A stretch of 32,938 bases of DNA from an uncultured Oxalobacteraceae bacterium (GTDB lineage: Bacteria; Pseudomonadota; Gammaproteobacteria; Burkholderiales; Burkholderiaceae): NCBI GenBank assembly GCA_946478765.1, contig CAMLDH010000006.1:1-32938 (forward strand), given 5' to 3'. The first letter of the stretch is position 1. Each line of letters begins with the position of its first letter. Shown here one piece after another: positions 1 to 9,360 of this stretch. Below the pieces are notes generated by a model. The model ran no database searches, was not told where the DNA came from, and saw only the letters and a program-made list of their open reading frames with translations. A program made the translations under genes and the position numbers.

Positions 1-51
1 CAGCTCGCGGAGGGACTTTCACCCACAGGAGTGCGCCCATGCTGGGCGCAC
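1..51 (-). mobile_element. 5' end of a group II intron (partial, runs off the left edge)
   Basis: Read on the minus strand from position 51 leftward, the sequence begins GTGCGCCC, forms an 8-bp hairpin with a 5-nt loop (arms 44-51 and 31-38), and continues into a GGTGAAAGTCCC stretch at about 12-24. A GUGCG start, an immediate short GC hairpin and a GGUGAAAGUCC block are, from memory, typical of the 5' end of bacterial group II intron RNAs. Only about 51 nt are visible, so domains II-VI and the reverse transcriptase ORF would lie outside the window. The placement directly after a terminator hairpin with a T tract fits class C introns, which are known to insert behind intrinsic terminators. 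The alternative is an unrelated dispersed repeat with a hairpin. Confidence 0.62.
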
Positions 52-87
52 AAAACAAAACCCCCGGTGCCGTTAAGGCAGCGAGGG
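52..87 (-). terminator. Intrinsic terminator-like hairpin, probable intron target
   Basis: On the minus strand an 11-position stem (arms 77-87 and 61-71) has one mismatch, one G-U pair and the loop TTAAC. It is followed by TTTTGTTTT at 60-52 and then directly by the presumed intron start at 51. It lies about 130 nt beyond the first terminator of ppsA. It may be a second ppsA terminator or may end a separate short transcript from 96-217. Confidence 0.6.
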
Positions 88-217
88 TTAACTAAAACTA
101 ACTACCTGTTAGTATTATTTATTGTTCTTCTTTCTGAATTAGCCGTAGCGTAGTCTAGTGCAAAATCACCTTGCCTCAAATGCTTTTGACTAATGTGTTG
201 TGATGTGCCAACGCAGC

Positions 218-245
218 AAAAACGCGAGCACAAGGCTCGCGTTTT
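218..245 (-). terminator. Rho-independent terminator of ppsA
   Basis: A perfect stem of seven mostly GC pairs (223-229 with 235-241), extended by four A-T pairs, encloses a 5-nt loop. On the minus strand it is followed by five Ts (222-218). It begins about 28 nt past the ppsA stop codon. The A and T runs on both sides mean it could also work in the other direction. Confidence 0.85.
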
Positions 246-273
246 GATTGGTTTACAGCAATAAAAATTAGCT

Positions 274-2700
274 TTATTTAACTGCTGCCAGCTTCTGCCA
301 AGTATCGATGACGGAATCGGGATTCAAGGAAATTGATGCGATTCCCTCCTTCATCAGCCATTCGGCAAAATCAGCATGGTCCGACGGGCCTTGGCCGCAG
401 ATGCCGATATACTTGCCCTGGGCTCGGCATGCCGCAATCGCACGGGACAGCAAAGACCGCACCGCCGGATCGCGCTCATCGAAATCGGCCGCCAGCAATT
501 CCATTCCCGAATCGCGATCCAGACCGAGCGTAAGCTGGGTCAAATCGTTGGAGCCGATCGAGAAGCCATCGAAATGCTCCAGGAACTGTTCTGCCAGAAT
601 CGCGTTGGACGGCACTTCGCACATCATGATTAGACGCAGTCCATTTTCACCACGCTTCAAGCCGTTCTTGCCGAGCAGATTCACGACTTTTTCCGCTTGA
701 CCAAGGGTCCGCACGAACGGCACCATGATCTCGACGTTGGTCAAACCCATGTCGTTACGTACCCGCTGCATCGCCAGACATTCCATTTCGAACGATTCGG
801 CAAAATCAGCCGACAGATAGCGCGCCGCGCCGCGGAAACCCAGCATCGGGTTTTCTTCATCCGGCTCGTAGCGTGAACCGCCGATCAGCTTTTTGTACTC
901 GTTCGACTTGAAGTCGGACAAACGCACGATCACCGGTTTGGGCCAGAATGCTGCAGCGATGGTGGCGATCCCTTCGGCCAGCTTATCGACATAAAACGCT
1001 TTGGGCGATGCGTGACCACGCGCAACCGATTCCACGGCTTTTTTGAGATCCGGATCGATGTTCGGATATTCGAGAATCGCTTTCGGATGCACGCCGATAT
1101 TGTTGTTGATGATGAATTCCAGACGCGCCAAACCGACGCCGCCATTTGGAATCGACTGAAAATCGAAAGCCAACTGCGGATTGCCGACGTTCATCATGAT
1201 TTTCAAAGGCAGGTCCGGCAATGTGCCGCGCATGACTTCGGTCACTTCCGTTTCCAGCAAACCGTCATAAATCTTACCTTCATCACCTTCGGCACAGGAA
1301 ACGGTGACCAGCGTGCCGTCTTTCAGCATATCGGTCGCATCGCCGCATCCAACCACGGCCGGTACGCCCAATTCACGCGCAATAATCGCAGCGTGGCAGG
1401 TACGTCCACCGCGGTTGGTGACGATCGCGGATGCACGTTTCATCACGGGCTCCCAATTCGGATCGGTCATGTCGGCCACCAGCACATCGCCCGGCTGCAC
1501 GCGCTCCATTTCGGAAGGATCGTGAATCACGCGAACCGGACCGGCGCCGATTTTTTGCCCAATTGCGCGGCCGCAGGTCAAAACAGTCCCGGTACCTTTG
1601 AGCTTGAAGCGCTGCTGCGAATCGGTCGCCTTTTGTTGCGACTTGACGGTTTCCGGACGCGCCTGCAGGATGTACAACTTGCCGTCGCGGCCGTCTTTGC
1701 CCCACTCGATATCCATCGGGCGGCCATAGTGCTTTTCGATGATCATCGCGTACTTGGACAACTCGACGATTTCCGTATCGTTGAGCGAATAACGGTTGCG
1801 CAATTCGATCGGCACATCGACAGTCTTGACCGAACGGCCGGCCTTGGCTTCTCCAGTGAATTCCATCTTGATCAGCTTCGAGCCGATATTGCGGCGAATG
1901 ATAGGCAGCTTGCCTTGTTCCAGCATCGGCTTGTGAACGTAGAACTCGTCCGGATTAACGGCGCCTTGCACCACGGTTTCGCCGAGGCCATAGCTGGAGG
2001 TAATGAAAACAACATCCTTGAAACCGGATTCGGTATCGATCGTAAACATCACGCCGGCGGCGCCGACATCGGAGCGCACCATGCGTTGCACGCCGGCCGA
2101 CAATGCGACTTCGGCATGAGTAAAACCTTTGTGAACGCGATAGGAAATTGCGCGATCGTTGTACAGCGATGCGAAGACGTGCTTGATCGCTTCCAGGACG
2201 TTATCGATGCCGACCACGTTCAGGAAAGTCTCTTGTTGCCCGGCAAACGATGCGTCCGGCAAGTCTTCGGCGGTTGCGGAAGAGCGCACCGCAAATGACA
2301 TTTCGCTCGCCGAATCGGCTACCAGCTTTTGATAAAACTCGTTGATTTCCTGCTGTAGCCGTGGCTGGAATGGCGTCTCGACAATCCATTGACGAATTTC
2401 CGCACCCGCTTGCGCCAAAGCCCGGACGTCATCGATATTGAGCGACTCGAGGCGATCGGCAATGCGTTGCGCAAGCGTCAGCCCGCCATTTGTACTGTAG
2501 GCCAGAAAATCGCGAAATGCATGCGCGGTAGTCGCAAAACCACCAGGTACGCGCACGCCCACACCAGCCAGTTGGCTGATCATTTCGCCTAATGATGCAT
2601 TTTTTCCACCGACGGACTCGACATCCGTCATCCGTAGATGTTCAAATGAAGCGACGTAAGTCACCCCCGGGGTTACCCCTGAAATTACTGCATTGGACAT
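274..2700 (-). CDS. ppsA: Phosphoenolpyruvate synthase (pyruvate, water dikinase)
   Basis: Cytoplasmic enzyme of gluconeogenesis that makes phosphoenolpyruvate, AMP and phosphate from pyruvate, ATP and water. The 808-residue length is usual for the family. The N-terminal ATP-grasp part (about 15-350) carries [12 protein letters not shown] and [18 protein letters not shown]. The swivelling phosphohistidine domain holds GGRTCHAAI, with catalytic His436. The C-terminal barrel contains [17 protein letters not shown] and the ICGQGP active-site cysteine motif. Thr434, two residues before the histidine, is the position expected to be modified by the regulator encoded divergently at 2881. The ATG start at 2700 is preceded by GAGG five bases upstream. 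A strong terminator follows at 218-245. Confidence 0.97.
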   Translation of the reverse strand: MSNAVISGVTPGVTYVASFEHLRMTDVESVGGKNASLGEMISQLAGVGVRVPGGFATTAHAFRDFLAYSTNGGLTLAQRIADRLESLNIDDVRALAQAGAEIRQWIVETPFQPRLQQEINEFYQKLVADSASEMSFAVRSSATAEDLPDASFAGQQETFLNVVGIDNVLEAIKHVFASLYNDRAISYRVHKGFTHAEVALSAGVQRMVRSDVGAAGVMFTIDTESGFKDVVFITSSYGLGETVVQGAVNPDEFYVHKPMLEQGKLPIIRRNIGSKLIKMEFTGEAKAGRSVKTVDVPIELRNRYSLNDTEIVELSKYAMIIEKHYGRPMDIEWGKDGRDGKLYILQARPETVKSQQKATDSQQRFKLKGTGTVLTCGRAIGQKIGAGPVRVIHDPSEMERVQPGDVLVADMTDPNWEPVMKRASAIVTNRGGRTCHAAIIARELGVPAVVGCGDATDMLKDGTLVTVSCAEGDEGKIYDGLLETEVTEVMRGTLPDLPLKIMMNVGNPQLAFDFQSIPNGGVGLARLEFIINNNIGVHPKAILEYPNIDPDLKKAVESVARGHASPKAFYVDKLAEGIATIAAAFWPKPVIVRLSDFKSNEYKKLIGGSRYEPDEENPMLGFRGAARYLSADFAESFEMECLAMQRVRNDMGLTNVEIMVPFVRTLGQAEKVVNLLGKNGLKRGENGLRLIMMCEVPSNAILAEQFLEHFDGFSIGSNDLTQLTLGLDRDSGMELLAADFDERDPAVRSLLSRAIAACRAQGKYIGICGQGPSDHADFAEWLMKEGIASISLNPDSVIDTWQKLAAVK

Positions 2701-2880
2701 AACAACCTCTAGTTTGATGATAAGAAATCTGCATGTTTGCCTTCCCTGCCCGATTGTTTTTGTTATTCTTAATACGGAGCAACTGGATTCAATGAGTTAG
2801 ATCCCATTTTACAGTGTGCAACACGATTTTGTGATACACGCCCTCCACTTTTTTAGTGGCTTTTATTCATCTATTAAGCT

Positions 2881-3732
2881 ATGTCAGATCACACGCCTCC
2901 TCCTTTACCCCCTGCGGACCGCACGGTCTTCTTTGTCTCTGACGGCACCGGGATTACCGCAGAGACATTCGGTCATTCCGTGCTGACGCAATTCGAATTG
3001 CGATTCAGACAAATCCGGCTTCCATTCGTCGACACACTCGACAAGGCGCATGATGCTGTTCGTAAAATCAATGATGCCTTCGCAGCTGATGGAAAGAAGC
3101 CGATCGTGTTCTCGACCCTGGTCAAGGCAGACCTGTCCTTGGTCATTCGCCAAGCCAAGGGCATGCATATGGACTTGATCCAGACCTTTGTAGAGCCATT
3201 GGAACAAGAACTTGGCGTGAAATCGACGCACACGATAGGGCGCAGTCATAACATCGCGGATTCGGACGAATACAAGAACCGGATTGAAGCAATCAATTTT
3301 TCCCTGGCGCATGATGATGGCCAGTCCAACAAGAATCTGTCGTCCGCCGACGTGATTCTGGTCGGCGTGTCGCGTTGCGGGAAAACGCCAACCAGCCTGT
3401 ACTTGGCAATGCAGTACGGAATCAAGGCTGCCAATTACCCTCTGATACCGGACGATTTCGAGCGCGACAAGCTGCCAAGTGGTTTGCTGCCGTATAAAAG
3501 CAAGATTTTCGGCCTTTCGATCGCTCCCGACCGACTTTCCGAGGTACGCAACGAGCGCCGCCCGGGCAGTAAATATGCCGCACTGGAGAATTGCCGTTAC
3601 GAAATCAATGAAGCGGAAAAATTGATGCGCCGCGAAGGGATTCGGTGGATGTCGTCTACCGCCAAATCGATTGAGGAAATCGCAGCGATGATTTTGCAGG
3701 AAATCAAATTGGATAAGCGGGTTTACAGTTAG
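2881..3732 (+). CDS. ppsR: PEP synthase regulatory protein (bifunctional kinase/pyrophosphorylase)
   Basis: Member of the DUF299/PSRP family. It inactivates PEP synthase by ADP-dependent phosphorylation of a threonine next to the catalytic histidine and restores it by phosphate-dependent removal. The 283-residue protein has the family's N-terminal [13 protein letters not shown] (about 18-30), the [10 protein letters not shown] segment (about 122-131) and the P-loop GVSRCGKT (162-169). It is transcribed divergently from its presumed target ppsA, with 180 bp between the two starts; this linkage is a common arrangement and supports the assignment. No clear Shine-Dalgarno sequence precedes the ATG. 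A small hairpin (CCACT/AGTGG, 2845-2859) lies in the leader. Confidence 0.95.
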   Translation: MSDHTPPPLPPADRTVFFVSDGTGITAETFGHSVLTQFELRFRQIRLPFVDTLDKAHDAVRKINDAFAADGKKPIVFSTLVKADLSLVIRQAKGMHMDLIQTFVEPLEQELGVKSTHTIGRSHNIADSDEYKNRIEAINFSLAHDDGQSNKNLSSADVILVGVSRCGKTPTSLYLAMQYGIKAANYPLIPDDFERDKLPSGLLPYKSKIFGLSIAPDRLSEVRNERRPGSKYAALENCRYEINEAEKLMRREGIRWMSSTAKSIEEIAAMILQEIKLDKRVYS

Positions 3733-3885
3733 ATTGCACCTGTTCGGGGCAGGATCTTCGGCCTATCTGCCAACCGCCCGAAAAGAGCCAGCACGCATAA
3801 CCATGTTGGCGCTTTTGCTGTACGTCTGTGCAAATTTGGTCTTTGCGCCTGATCTTTGTCTTGAGTTTGACGCATCCCAGCAAAC

Positions 3886-3925
3886 TTACACGTTCCTTAC
3901 AAATGCAACTTACACATTCCTTACA
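3886..3925 (+). promoter_or_regulatory. Array of four TTACA half-sites upstream of the small membrane protein gene
   Basis: TTACA occurs at 3886, 3897, 3910 and 3921, so the starts are 11, 13 and 11 bases apart. The sites form two copies of a 22-base direct repeat (3883-3904 and 3907-3928) with one difference. An 11-base half-site period is typical of winged-helix response regulators of the OmpR/PhoB type, which bind tandem direct repeats. A plausible -10 element, GATAAT, lies at 3941-3946, so the promoter-proximal pair would overlap the -35 region. The identity of the regulator is unknown. Confidence 0.45.
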
Positions 3926-3967
3926 AATTGATTATAAATAGATAATCAGTATCGACTGGAGTTCGCC

Positions 3968-4324
3968 ATGGACCTTATTGTTATTGAAATATTTCTGTGG
4001 GCCGTGCTGATTTTCTTCTTCTGGGTGCTGAAAGATGGCTTGAGCCATGTGGAAGCGGATATCGAGGATTTGGGATTGTTTCCGGTGCGTCCAAGGACCC
4101 ATATTTCCGTCTCTCGACCTTACGATTTGCCGGATAGACTAATGGATGCCATCGGTAGCTATCGGGATGCGCCGATTTATCGTTACGCGATTATTGGTGG
4201 ACAGCCTTATCAGTTCGACCATGTTTGTCCGCCGGGAGGAGAAAAATCCGGACAAGAGGGACAACGCTGCGTAGCGCCGGGCTTGATCTATTTACCGTTG
4301 AATGGACAAGCGATCTCGGCGTAG
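3968..4324 (+). CDS. Small membrane-anchored hypothetical protein
   Basis: I do not recognise this 118-residue protein. The N-terminus (about 2-22) is strongly hydrophobic and rich in Leu, Ile, Phe and Trp, and looks like one membrane segment with no signal-peptidase site. The remainder is soluble and mixed in charge; it includes RPYDLPDRLMDAIGSY and a C-terminal APGLIYLPL. It has only two cysteines, spread apart. Two things support it as a real gene: GGAG six bases before the ATG, and the organised repeat array just upstream. It stands alone between ppsR and the convergent methyltransferase gene. Its function cannot be inferred; the upstream sites suggest control by a response regulator. Confidence 0.7.
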   Translation: MDLIVIEIFLWAVLIFFFWVLKDGLSHVEADIEDLGLFPVRPRTHISVSRPYDLPDRLMDAIGSYRDAPIYRYAIIGGQPYQFDHVCPPGGEKSGQEGQRCVAPGLIYLPLNGQAISA

Positions 4325-4383
4325 TATTCGGCCCGCTTTACGTAAGAACAGGATAGCAAAACCCATTTCACCAGCAGTTCACG

Positions 4384-5178
4384 CTAGCGATTCGTTTTTT
4401 GCCGCACCTGCTCAAAAAAACAGATAGCGGCACTTGCCGCCACATTCAAGGATTCGATTTCCCCCAAGTGCGGGATCGCTACTTGGTGCGTTGCAAGCGA
4501 CAGCAAGCGGGGATCGACGCCCTGCCCCTCGTGACCAAACAGCCACGCCACCGGCTGGTTCAAATCCAGGTCGTATACTGTCCGTGGCACATGAGAACTG
4601 GTTGCCAGGACCGGCACGTTTGCTGTCTGTATCAATGTCGCCAGATCCACGTTTTCGAATATTTTCAAAAGAAAATGCGCGCCCATTCCGGCACGCAATA
4701 CTTTTGGCGACCATGCAAAAGCGGTACCGGTACTGCAAAAAACAGTGGTGATCCCGGCAGCCGCCGCACTGCGCAATATTGATCCAAGGTTGCCCGGATC
4801 CTGAAGGTTGTCGAGCAATACAGCCGATTGCGTCAATGCTTCCGACACTGGCACCTGCGGCGTATCGATTACAAACAGCAAACCGATGCCATTTTCGACT
4901 TGACTAAGAGTCCAATAGAGCGCATCAGGCAGCACGATGCATTGAGTTAATCCCGCTTCACACAAAGCGAGAATCGGCCCGACTTCATGGTGCGCCACCG
5001 AAGTTTCACTCACTACACACAGTGGCGGAAGCCCAACCTGACTCAGATAGGCGTCGCACAAATGCACGCCGTCGAGCAAGGTGCGGCTGGCCTTGCGGCG
5101 TGCCTGCGAGCTGGACGCGAGATGTTTCAACTCTTTGAAAAGCAGATTGTCGCGCGATGAAATAGGCTTGATGTTCAT
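4384..5178 (-). CDS. SpoU/TrmH-family RNA 2'-O-methyltransferase
   Basis: Transfers a methyl group from S-adenosylmethionine to a ribose 2'-OH in rRNA or tRNA. The N-terminal part (about 1-105) looks like the substrate-binding domain found in RlmB-like members. The C-terminal SPOUT knot carries all three family motifs: LQDPGNLGSILRSA (125-138, with Asn130 and Arg136), FGHEGQGV (214-221) and ESLNVAASAAI (242-252). The 264-residue length fits the two-domain members. The substrate (for example G2251 of 23S rRNA for RlmB) cannot be decided from the sequence, so no symbol is given. It is the last gene of the long minus-strand run, 23 bases after rnhB. Confidence 0.9.
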   Translation of the reverse strand: MNIKPISSRDNLLFKELKHLASSSQARRKASRTLLDGVHLCDAYLSQVGLPPLCVVSETSVAHHEVGPILALCEAGLTQCIVLPDALYWTLSQVENGIGLLFVIDTPQVPVSEALTQSAVLLDNLQDPGNLGSILRSAAAAGITTVFCSTGTAFAWSPKVLRAGMGAHFLLKIFENVDLATLIQTANVPVLATSSHVPRTVYDLDLNQPVAWLFGHEGQGVDPRLLSLATHQVAIPHLGEIESLNVAASAAICFFEQVRQKTNR

Positions 5179-5201
5179 ATTGACCGAATGTATGCCCGCA
5201 C

Positions 5202-5816
5202 TTAGCGCTGCTTATCGAGCAGCACGCGCACCGGCGCATATGATTTTCGATGCACCGGCGACACGCCATGCAGGCGCAAGCGCTCCAGATGCAGTGCTGT
5301 CGGATAGCCCTTATGCTGATCGAACGCGTAGTACGGATACTGCTCATGCAGAATGACAAGCGCGGCATCGCGCGCAGTTTTGGCGAGAATCGATGCAGCT
5401 GAAATGGCCGGCACCTTGTCGTCACCCTTGACGATGGCTTCCGAGCGAACCGACATCACCGGGCATCGGTTGCCATCGATCAGCGCAAGGCTGGGCTGCA
5501 TCTTCAATCCTTCGACCGCACGACGCATCGCCAGCATTGTCGCCTGCAGGATGTTGAGCGAATCGATTTCGGCTTCCGAACATTCGGCAATCGACCATGC
5601 CAATGCGTCCGTCTTGATCTGGATCGCAAGTACGTCGCGGCGTGCTTCCGTCAATTTTTTGGAATCGCGCAGGCCAGATATCGGTTTAGCCGGATCAAGT
5701 ATTACCGCGGCGGCGAACACCGGTCCCGCCAGCGGCCCCCGTCCCGCTTCGTCGACGCCGCACATCAGCTCATCGGGAAAATCGAAGAGGGAGAAACTGG
5801 CATTAGGTGTTTTCAA
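5202..5816 (-). CDS. rnhB: Ribonuclease HII
   Basis: Cleaves the RNA strand of RNA-DNA hybrids and nicks at single ribonucleotides left in DNA. The 204-residue protein has the family core [15 protein letters not shown] (19-33) with metal ligands Asp22 and Glu23, then [15 protein letters not shown] with Asp114, [16 protein letters not shown], and the C-terminal HKGYPT and HRKSY. The start appears to be TTG (5816-5814), overlapping the lpxB stop as TTGA, which implies translational coupling. The next in-frame Met, at residue 18, would cut close to the catalytic motif. The lpxB-rnhB linkage is common in proteobacteria. Confidence 0.95.
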   Translation of the reverse strand: MKTPNASFSLFDFPDELMCGVDEAGRGPLAGPVFAAAVILDPAKPISGLRDSKKLTEARRDVLAIQIKTDALAWSIAECSEAEIDSLNILQATMLAMRRAVEGLKMQPSLALIDGNRCPVMSVRSEAIVKGDDKVPAISAASILAKTARDAALVILHEQYPYYAFDQHKGYPTALHLERLRLHGVSPVHRKSYAPVRVLLDKQR

Positions 5817-6985
5817 GATACTTTACCCGCAGAATGGGAAATCAAGTGCAGAACCGCTTGCGCACTCTCATGGGCGGTATTGCGCAACAGTGCATGGTGC
5901 ATATCGGTAAAGCGGTGGCGCAATACGTCGCGATGACGGTCGTCATGCAGTTGCTTCCAGAGTGCATCAGCCAGCGCCTGTGGCGTCGCGGCATGCTGCA
6001 GCAATTCCGGAACGATAAACTCGCGCGCCAAGATATTGGGCAGGCCGACCCACGGCAGGTATCCCATGTGGCGCATCACCTCCCACGATGCACGCATCAT
6101 CTTGTATGCAATGACCATCGGCTTCTTGAACAGCGCGACTTCCAGCGTGGCAGTACCCGATGCCACCAGTACCGCATCCGCCGCTGCCATCGCCGTATGA
6201 GATTGGCCGTCGATGACCTGAATCGGCACGTCCTGCAAACCCGCTTGCGCAATAAGCTCACCGAAATACCGACGCTGCTTTTCCCCCGCCATCGGTGCCA
6301 CAAAACGCATGGCGGGATCACGTTGCGCAAGCAGTTTCGCGGCGCCGACAAACGCGGTTGTGTTGTACTTCAGCTCGGACATGCGGCTACCCGGCATGAT
6401 GGCAACCACAGGTGCATCCTGCGGCAAACCAAGTGCATTGCGCGCTGCTGACGTATCCGGCGCCATTGGAATGACTTCCGCCAAAGGGTGGCCAACGTAG
6501 GTCGCGGGAATGCCCACATTGCGATAAATCTCTTCCTCGAACGGAAAGATCACCAGCATGTGAGAAACGGCGCGTGCAATCTTCTTGATGCGATTGCCGC
6601 GCCAAGCCCAGATCGACGGGCCGATAAAATGCATGGTCGGGATGCCGGCGCGCTTCAACTGCATTTCCAGACCGAGATTAAAGTCGGGCGCATCGACGCC
6701 GATAAAGGCGGCAGGCTTTTCAGCCAGCAGTTTGTCGCGCAATGCAATCTGGATGCCTTTGATTTCACGATAATGCGCGAGCACTTCAAACAGGCCGCGC
6801 ACCGAAAGTTTTTCCATCGGCCAGTCGCTGCTGAAGCCATGCTGTGCCATGTTGGGGCCGCCGATGCCATGCATGTCGGCATCCGGCAGTTGCGGACGCA
6901 GGCCGGATAACAGTCGGCTTGCAAGCAAATCGCCGGAGGTTTCCCCGGCGACCATCGCAATCGACACCTTATCGGACGATGCCAC
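5813..6985 (-). CDS. lpxB: Lipid-A-disaccharide synthase
   Basis: Joins UDP-diacylglucosamine and lipid X to form the lipid A disaccharide at the inner membrane (GT19 family). The motif VAGETSGD lies at 12-19 and is followed by [23 protein letters not shown]-like [27 protein letters not shown] and MPGSR. The open frame extends up to 7081, but that would sit deep inside lpxA. A GTG at 6985 has GAGGG about nine bases upstream, gives 390 residues (E. coli 382) and overlaps lpxA by 17 bases. A second GTG at 6967 is also possible but lacks a good ribosome site. Confidence 0.93.
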   Translation of the reverse strand: MASSDKVSIAMVAGETSGDLLASRLLSGLRPQLPDADMHGIGGPNMAQHGFSSDWPMEKLSVRGLFEVLAHYREIKGIQIALRDKLLAEKPAAFIGVDAPDFNLGLEMQLKRAGIPTMHFIGPSIWAWRGNRIKKIARAVSHMLVIFPFEEEIYRNVGIPATYVGHPLAEVIPMAPDTSAARNALGLPQDAPVVAIMPGSRMSELKYNTTAFVGAAKLLAQRDPAMRFVAPMAGEKQRRYFGELIAQAGLQDVPIQVIDGQSHTAMAAADAVLVASGTATLEVALFKKPMVIAYKMMRASWEVMRHMGYLPWVGLPNILAREFIVPELLQHAATPQALADALWKQLHDDRHRDVLRHRFTDMHHALLRNTAHESAQAVLHLISHSAGKVS

Positions 6986-7757
6986 GAGTCGTGCCCTCGA
7001 GAAATTCACGCATGAGCCGCACATATTCTGCGGACTCGGGGGCGCTGGCCTCTTCCTGCACCAACGCTGCCTTGGCTTCATCCAGCGTCAGGCCGGACTT
7101 GTAGATCAATTTGTACGCATTGCGGATGGCGCCGATTTGTTCCCGCGTAAAACCGCGGCGCTTGATGCCTTCGATATTCACGCCATGCGCCGCAGCTGGA
7201 TTACCGGACAACAGAACGAAAGGAGGAACGTCTTGCGTCAAGCTGGTGCTCATGCCGACCATCGCGTGCGGACCGATCTTGCAAAACTGGTGGACATTGG
7301 CAAAGCCGCCCATCACAACCCAGTCGCCGATATGGACATGCCCTGCCAGTTGCGCATTGTTGGAAAAAATGGTGTGGTTGCCGACCTGGCAGTCATGTGC
7401 CAGATGGACATACGCCAGAATCCAGTTGTCGTTACCGAGTCTCGTTACGCCCTGGTCCTGCACGGTGCCGAGATTGAAGGTGCAAAATTCGCGAATCAGG
7501 TTGCGATCGCCAATCTCGAGCCCCGTCGGCTCGCCTGCATACTTTTTGTCTTGCGGCGGCGCGCCAATCGAGGAAAACTGGAAAAACGTGTTGTCGCAGC
7601 CTATCGTCGTGCGGCCATCGATCACGACATGCGGACCGATTTTCGTGCGCGCGCCGATCTTTACATGGGGGCCGATGATGGAATAAGCGCCGATCGTAAC
7701 GGAACTATCCAGCTCTGCCTTCGCATCGACAATGGCAGTCGAGTGAATATTCGTCAT
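6969..7757 (-). CDS. lpxA: UDP-N-acetylglucosamine O-acyltransferase
   Basis: First step of lipid A synthesis: transfers 3-hydroxyacyl from acyl carrier protein to UDP-GlcNAc. Hexapeptide repeats (for example VTIGAYSIIGPHVKIG) fill about residues 10-180 and form a left-handed beta helix. The active-site segment is YVHLAHDC, with His121 matching the catalytic histidine of E. coli His125. The frame is open to 7805, but the ATG at 7757 gives MTNIHSTAIVDAKAEL and exactly 262 residues, the E. coli length. That ATG lies two bases after the fabZ stop, which suggests coupling. Confidence 0.96.
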   Translation of the reverse strand: MTNIHSTAIVDAKAELDSSVTIGAYSIIGPHVKIGARTKIGPHVVIDGRTTIGCDNTFFQFSSIGAPPQDKKYAGEPTGLEIGDRNLIREFCTFNLGTVQDQGVTRLGNDNWILAYVHLAHDCQVGNHTIFSNNAQLAGHVHIGDWVVMGGFANVHQFCKIGPHAMVGMSTSLTQDVPPFVLLSGNPAAAHGVNIEGIKRRGFTREQIGAIRNAYKLIYKSGLTLDEAKAALVQEEASAPESAEYVRLMREFLEGTTRGIVR

Positions 7758-7759
7758 TT

Positions 7760-8242
7760 TCAGCCCACCGGCCGGCTCGCGTCGCTGGCACTGCGCATCG
7801 TGCACATCAATTCCGCTTCTACCGCGAGTTGGCCATCGACCGAAGCGGTTGCCTTGTACTTCCAGATGCCACGCGCGTTGCGCAGGATTTCCACATCCAT
7901 TCTCAGCTGGTCGCCCGGCTCCACCGGACGTTTGAAACGTGCGCCGTCGATACCGATGAAATACACCACACTATTGTCGTCAGGCTTTTGACCCATGGTC
8001 AAAAAGGATAAAAGAGCAGCTGTCTGTGCCAGCGCTTCGATCATCAACACACCAGGCATTACTGGCTTGTGCGGGAAATGGCCGTTGAAAAACTCTTCAT
8101 TGATGGTCACATTCTTGATGGCGGTGATCGACTTGCCGGACTCCCAAGTCAACACGCGGTCCACCAACAACATCGGGTAACGGTGCGGCAGGTATTGCTT
8201 GATCTGATGAATGTCGAGAGTCTTTATTTCGAGGCTGTTCAT
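7760..8242 (-). CDS. fabZ: 3-hydroxyacyl-ACP dehydratase FabZ
   Basis: Dehydrates 3-hydroxyacyl-ACP in fatty acid synthesis and so competes with LpxA for the hydroxyacyl substrate. The hot-dog fold signature is present: [13 protein letters not shown] (18-30), [21 protein letters not shown] with catalytic His55 and Glu69, and the later [17 protein letters not shown]. The 160 residues are slightly longer than E. coli FabZ (151). It sits between lpxD and lpxA with two-base gaps on each side, the standard lpxD-fabZ-lpxA-lpxB order. Confidence 0.97.
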   Translation of the reverse strand: MNSLEIKTLDIHQIKQYLPHRYPMLLVDRVLTWESGKSITAIKNVTINEEFFNGHFPHKPVMPGVLMIEALAQTAALLSFLTMGQKPDDNSVVYFIGIDGARFKRPVEPGDQLRMDVEILRNARGIWKYKATASVDGQLAVEAELMCTMRSASDASRPVG

Positions 8243-8244
8243 TA

Positions 8245-9291
8245 TTACTTTTCCGTAAGCGATTTGAGTGTTTTTTCCAGCTCGCGGATTTTCTCACGCA
8301 TTGTCGCCAGATTGCGCACTATTGCCGCAGATTTTTCCCATTCCGCATTCTTCGCCAGCGGATAGAAACCGGTATATTGCCCGGCTTCGAGTATCGAACG
8401 TGACACCATGCTGCCGGACGAAATATGCACATGATCGGCGATCGTCAAATGGCCCAACACCATCGCTGCACCACCAAAGGTGCAGTATTTTCCGATCTTC
8501 GCGCTGCCTGCCACACCGACACAACCAGCCATAGCGGTATGGGCGCCGATATGACAGTTGTGACCGATCTGGATCTGATTGTCGAGCTTGACGCCATCCT
8601 CAATGATGGTATCGGCCAAGGCGCCTCGATCAATGGTGGTATTGGCGCCAATTTCAACATCATCGCCTATGGCCACGCCTCCCGTTTGCGGTATCTTGAT
8701 CCACGCCCCGGCCTCATTCGCGAACCCGAATCCATCCGCGCCAATCACGGCACCGGAATGGATGATGCCTCGCCTGCCCATCCGGCAGCCGGCATGGAAG
8801 GTGACATTCGCAAAGATATGCGTTGCCGCTCCCACTACCGCGCCTCGGCCAATGAAGCTGCCGGCGTCGATGACGCAGCGCTCGCCAATGGTAGCGTCCG
8901 CCTCAATCGTGCAGTGCGGCCCGATACAAGCACTGGACGACACTTTGGCGGACGGATCAACGCTTGCGGCTGGATGAATTCCGGGCTGTGGCGGAATTGC
9001 CTCTTGCTGTGCAAATAATTGCGCCACGCGTGCGAAATACGCATAGGGGTTCGCCGTGACGATACGCGTTCCCTTGTAGGTATTGCTGATGATCGCATCA
9101 TCGGCAGCCGACAAAATGATTGCCGCCGCCCGGGTTTGTGCCGCTTGCGTGCGAAGCTTGGGATTGGAAAGAAACGTGATATGCGACGCGTTTGCGTCGT
9201 TCAATGGTGCGATGCCGATTACCTCGATGTTCTCATCGCCCATCAATTGGCCCCCCAAGCTTTCGACCAATTCTCGTAGCCGAGTGCCCAT
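8245..9291 (-). CDS. lpxD: UDP-3-O-(3-hydroxyacyl)glucosamine N-acyltransferase
   Basis: Third step of lipid A synthesis: adds the N-linked hydroxyacyl chain. The N-terminal uridine-binding domain (about 1-100, with ITFLSNPKL) is followed by hexapeptide repeats (about 105-320). The catalytic segment is [12 protein letters not shown] with His244, equivalent to E. coli His239. The C-terminal helix (about 316-348) is charged and probably extends the trimer. The 348-residue length is normal. The ATG at 9291 is preceded by AAGGGG. Upstream, between skp and this gene, is an 11-bp inverted repeat. Confidence 0.97.
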   Translation of the reverse strand: MGTRLRELVESLGGQLMGDENIEVIGIAPLNDANASHITFLSNPKLRTQAAQTRAAAIILSAADDAIISNTYKGTRIVTANPYAYFARVAQLFAQQEAIPPQPGIHPAASVDPSAKVSSSACIGPHCTIEADATIGERCVIDAGSFIGRGAVVGAATHIFANVTFHAGCRMGRRGIIHSGAVIGADGFGFANEAGAWIKIPQTGGVAIGDDVEIGANTTIDRGALADTIIEDGVKLDNQIQIGHNCHIGAHTAMAGCVGVAGSAKIGKYCTFGGAAMVLGHLTIADHVHISSGSMVSRSILEAGQYTGFYPLAKNAEWEKSAAIVRNLATMREKIRELEKTLKSLTEK

Positions 9292-9314
9292 CGTGCCCCT
9301 TCTTTAGTATTGCG

Positions 9315-9346
9315 GGAAAGAGTCCCGCACAAGCCGGACTCTTTCC
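9315..9346 (-). repeat. 11-bp inverted repeat in the skp-lpxD junction
   Basis: Perfect arms GGAAAGAGTCC (9315-9325) and GGACTCTTTCC (9336-9346) enclose a 10-base loop. The element lies 14 bases after the skp stop and ends 24 bases before the lpxD start. No T run follows it on the minus strand, so it does not look like a normal intrinsic terminator. It may stabilise or process the polycistronic message. Confidence 0.7.
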
Positions 9347-9360
9347 TCGATATTTTACGA

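Noticed and set aside
1012..2298. 428-codon plus-strand ORF opposite ppsA
   Set aside because: It lies wholly inside a clear ppsA and its translation resembles no protein family. Long antisense frames arise from codon bias.
2845..2859. Hairpin CCACT/AGTGG in the ppsR leader as a terminator or riboswitch
   Set aside because: Only five pairs with a T loop and no further structure; too weak to call.
3734..3931. 65-codon ORF after ppsR with a repeated YTFLTN tail
   Set aside because: It starts with TTG without a ribosome site, and the repeat is the translation of the TTACA direct repeats, which are better explained as regulatory DNA.
6849..7991. 380-codon plus-strand ORF across lpxB, lpxA and fabZ
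   Set aside because: It overlaps three well-defined genes and shows no motif or ribosome site.
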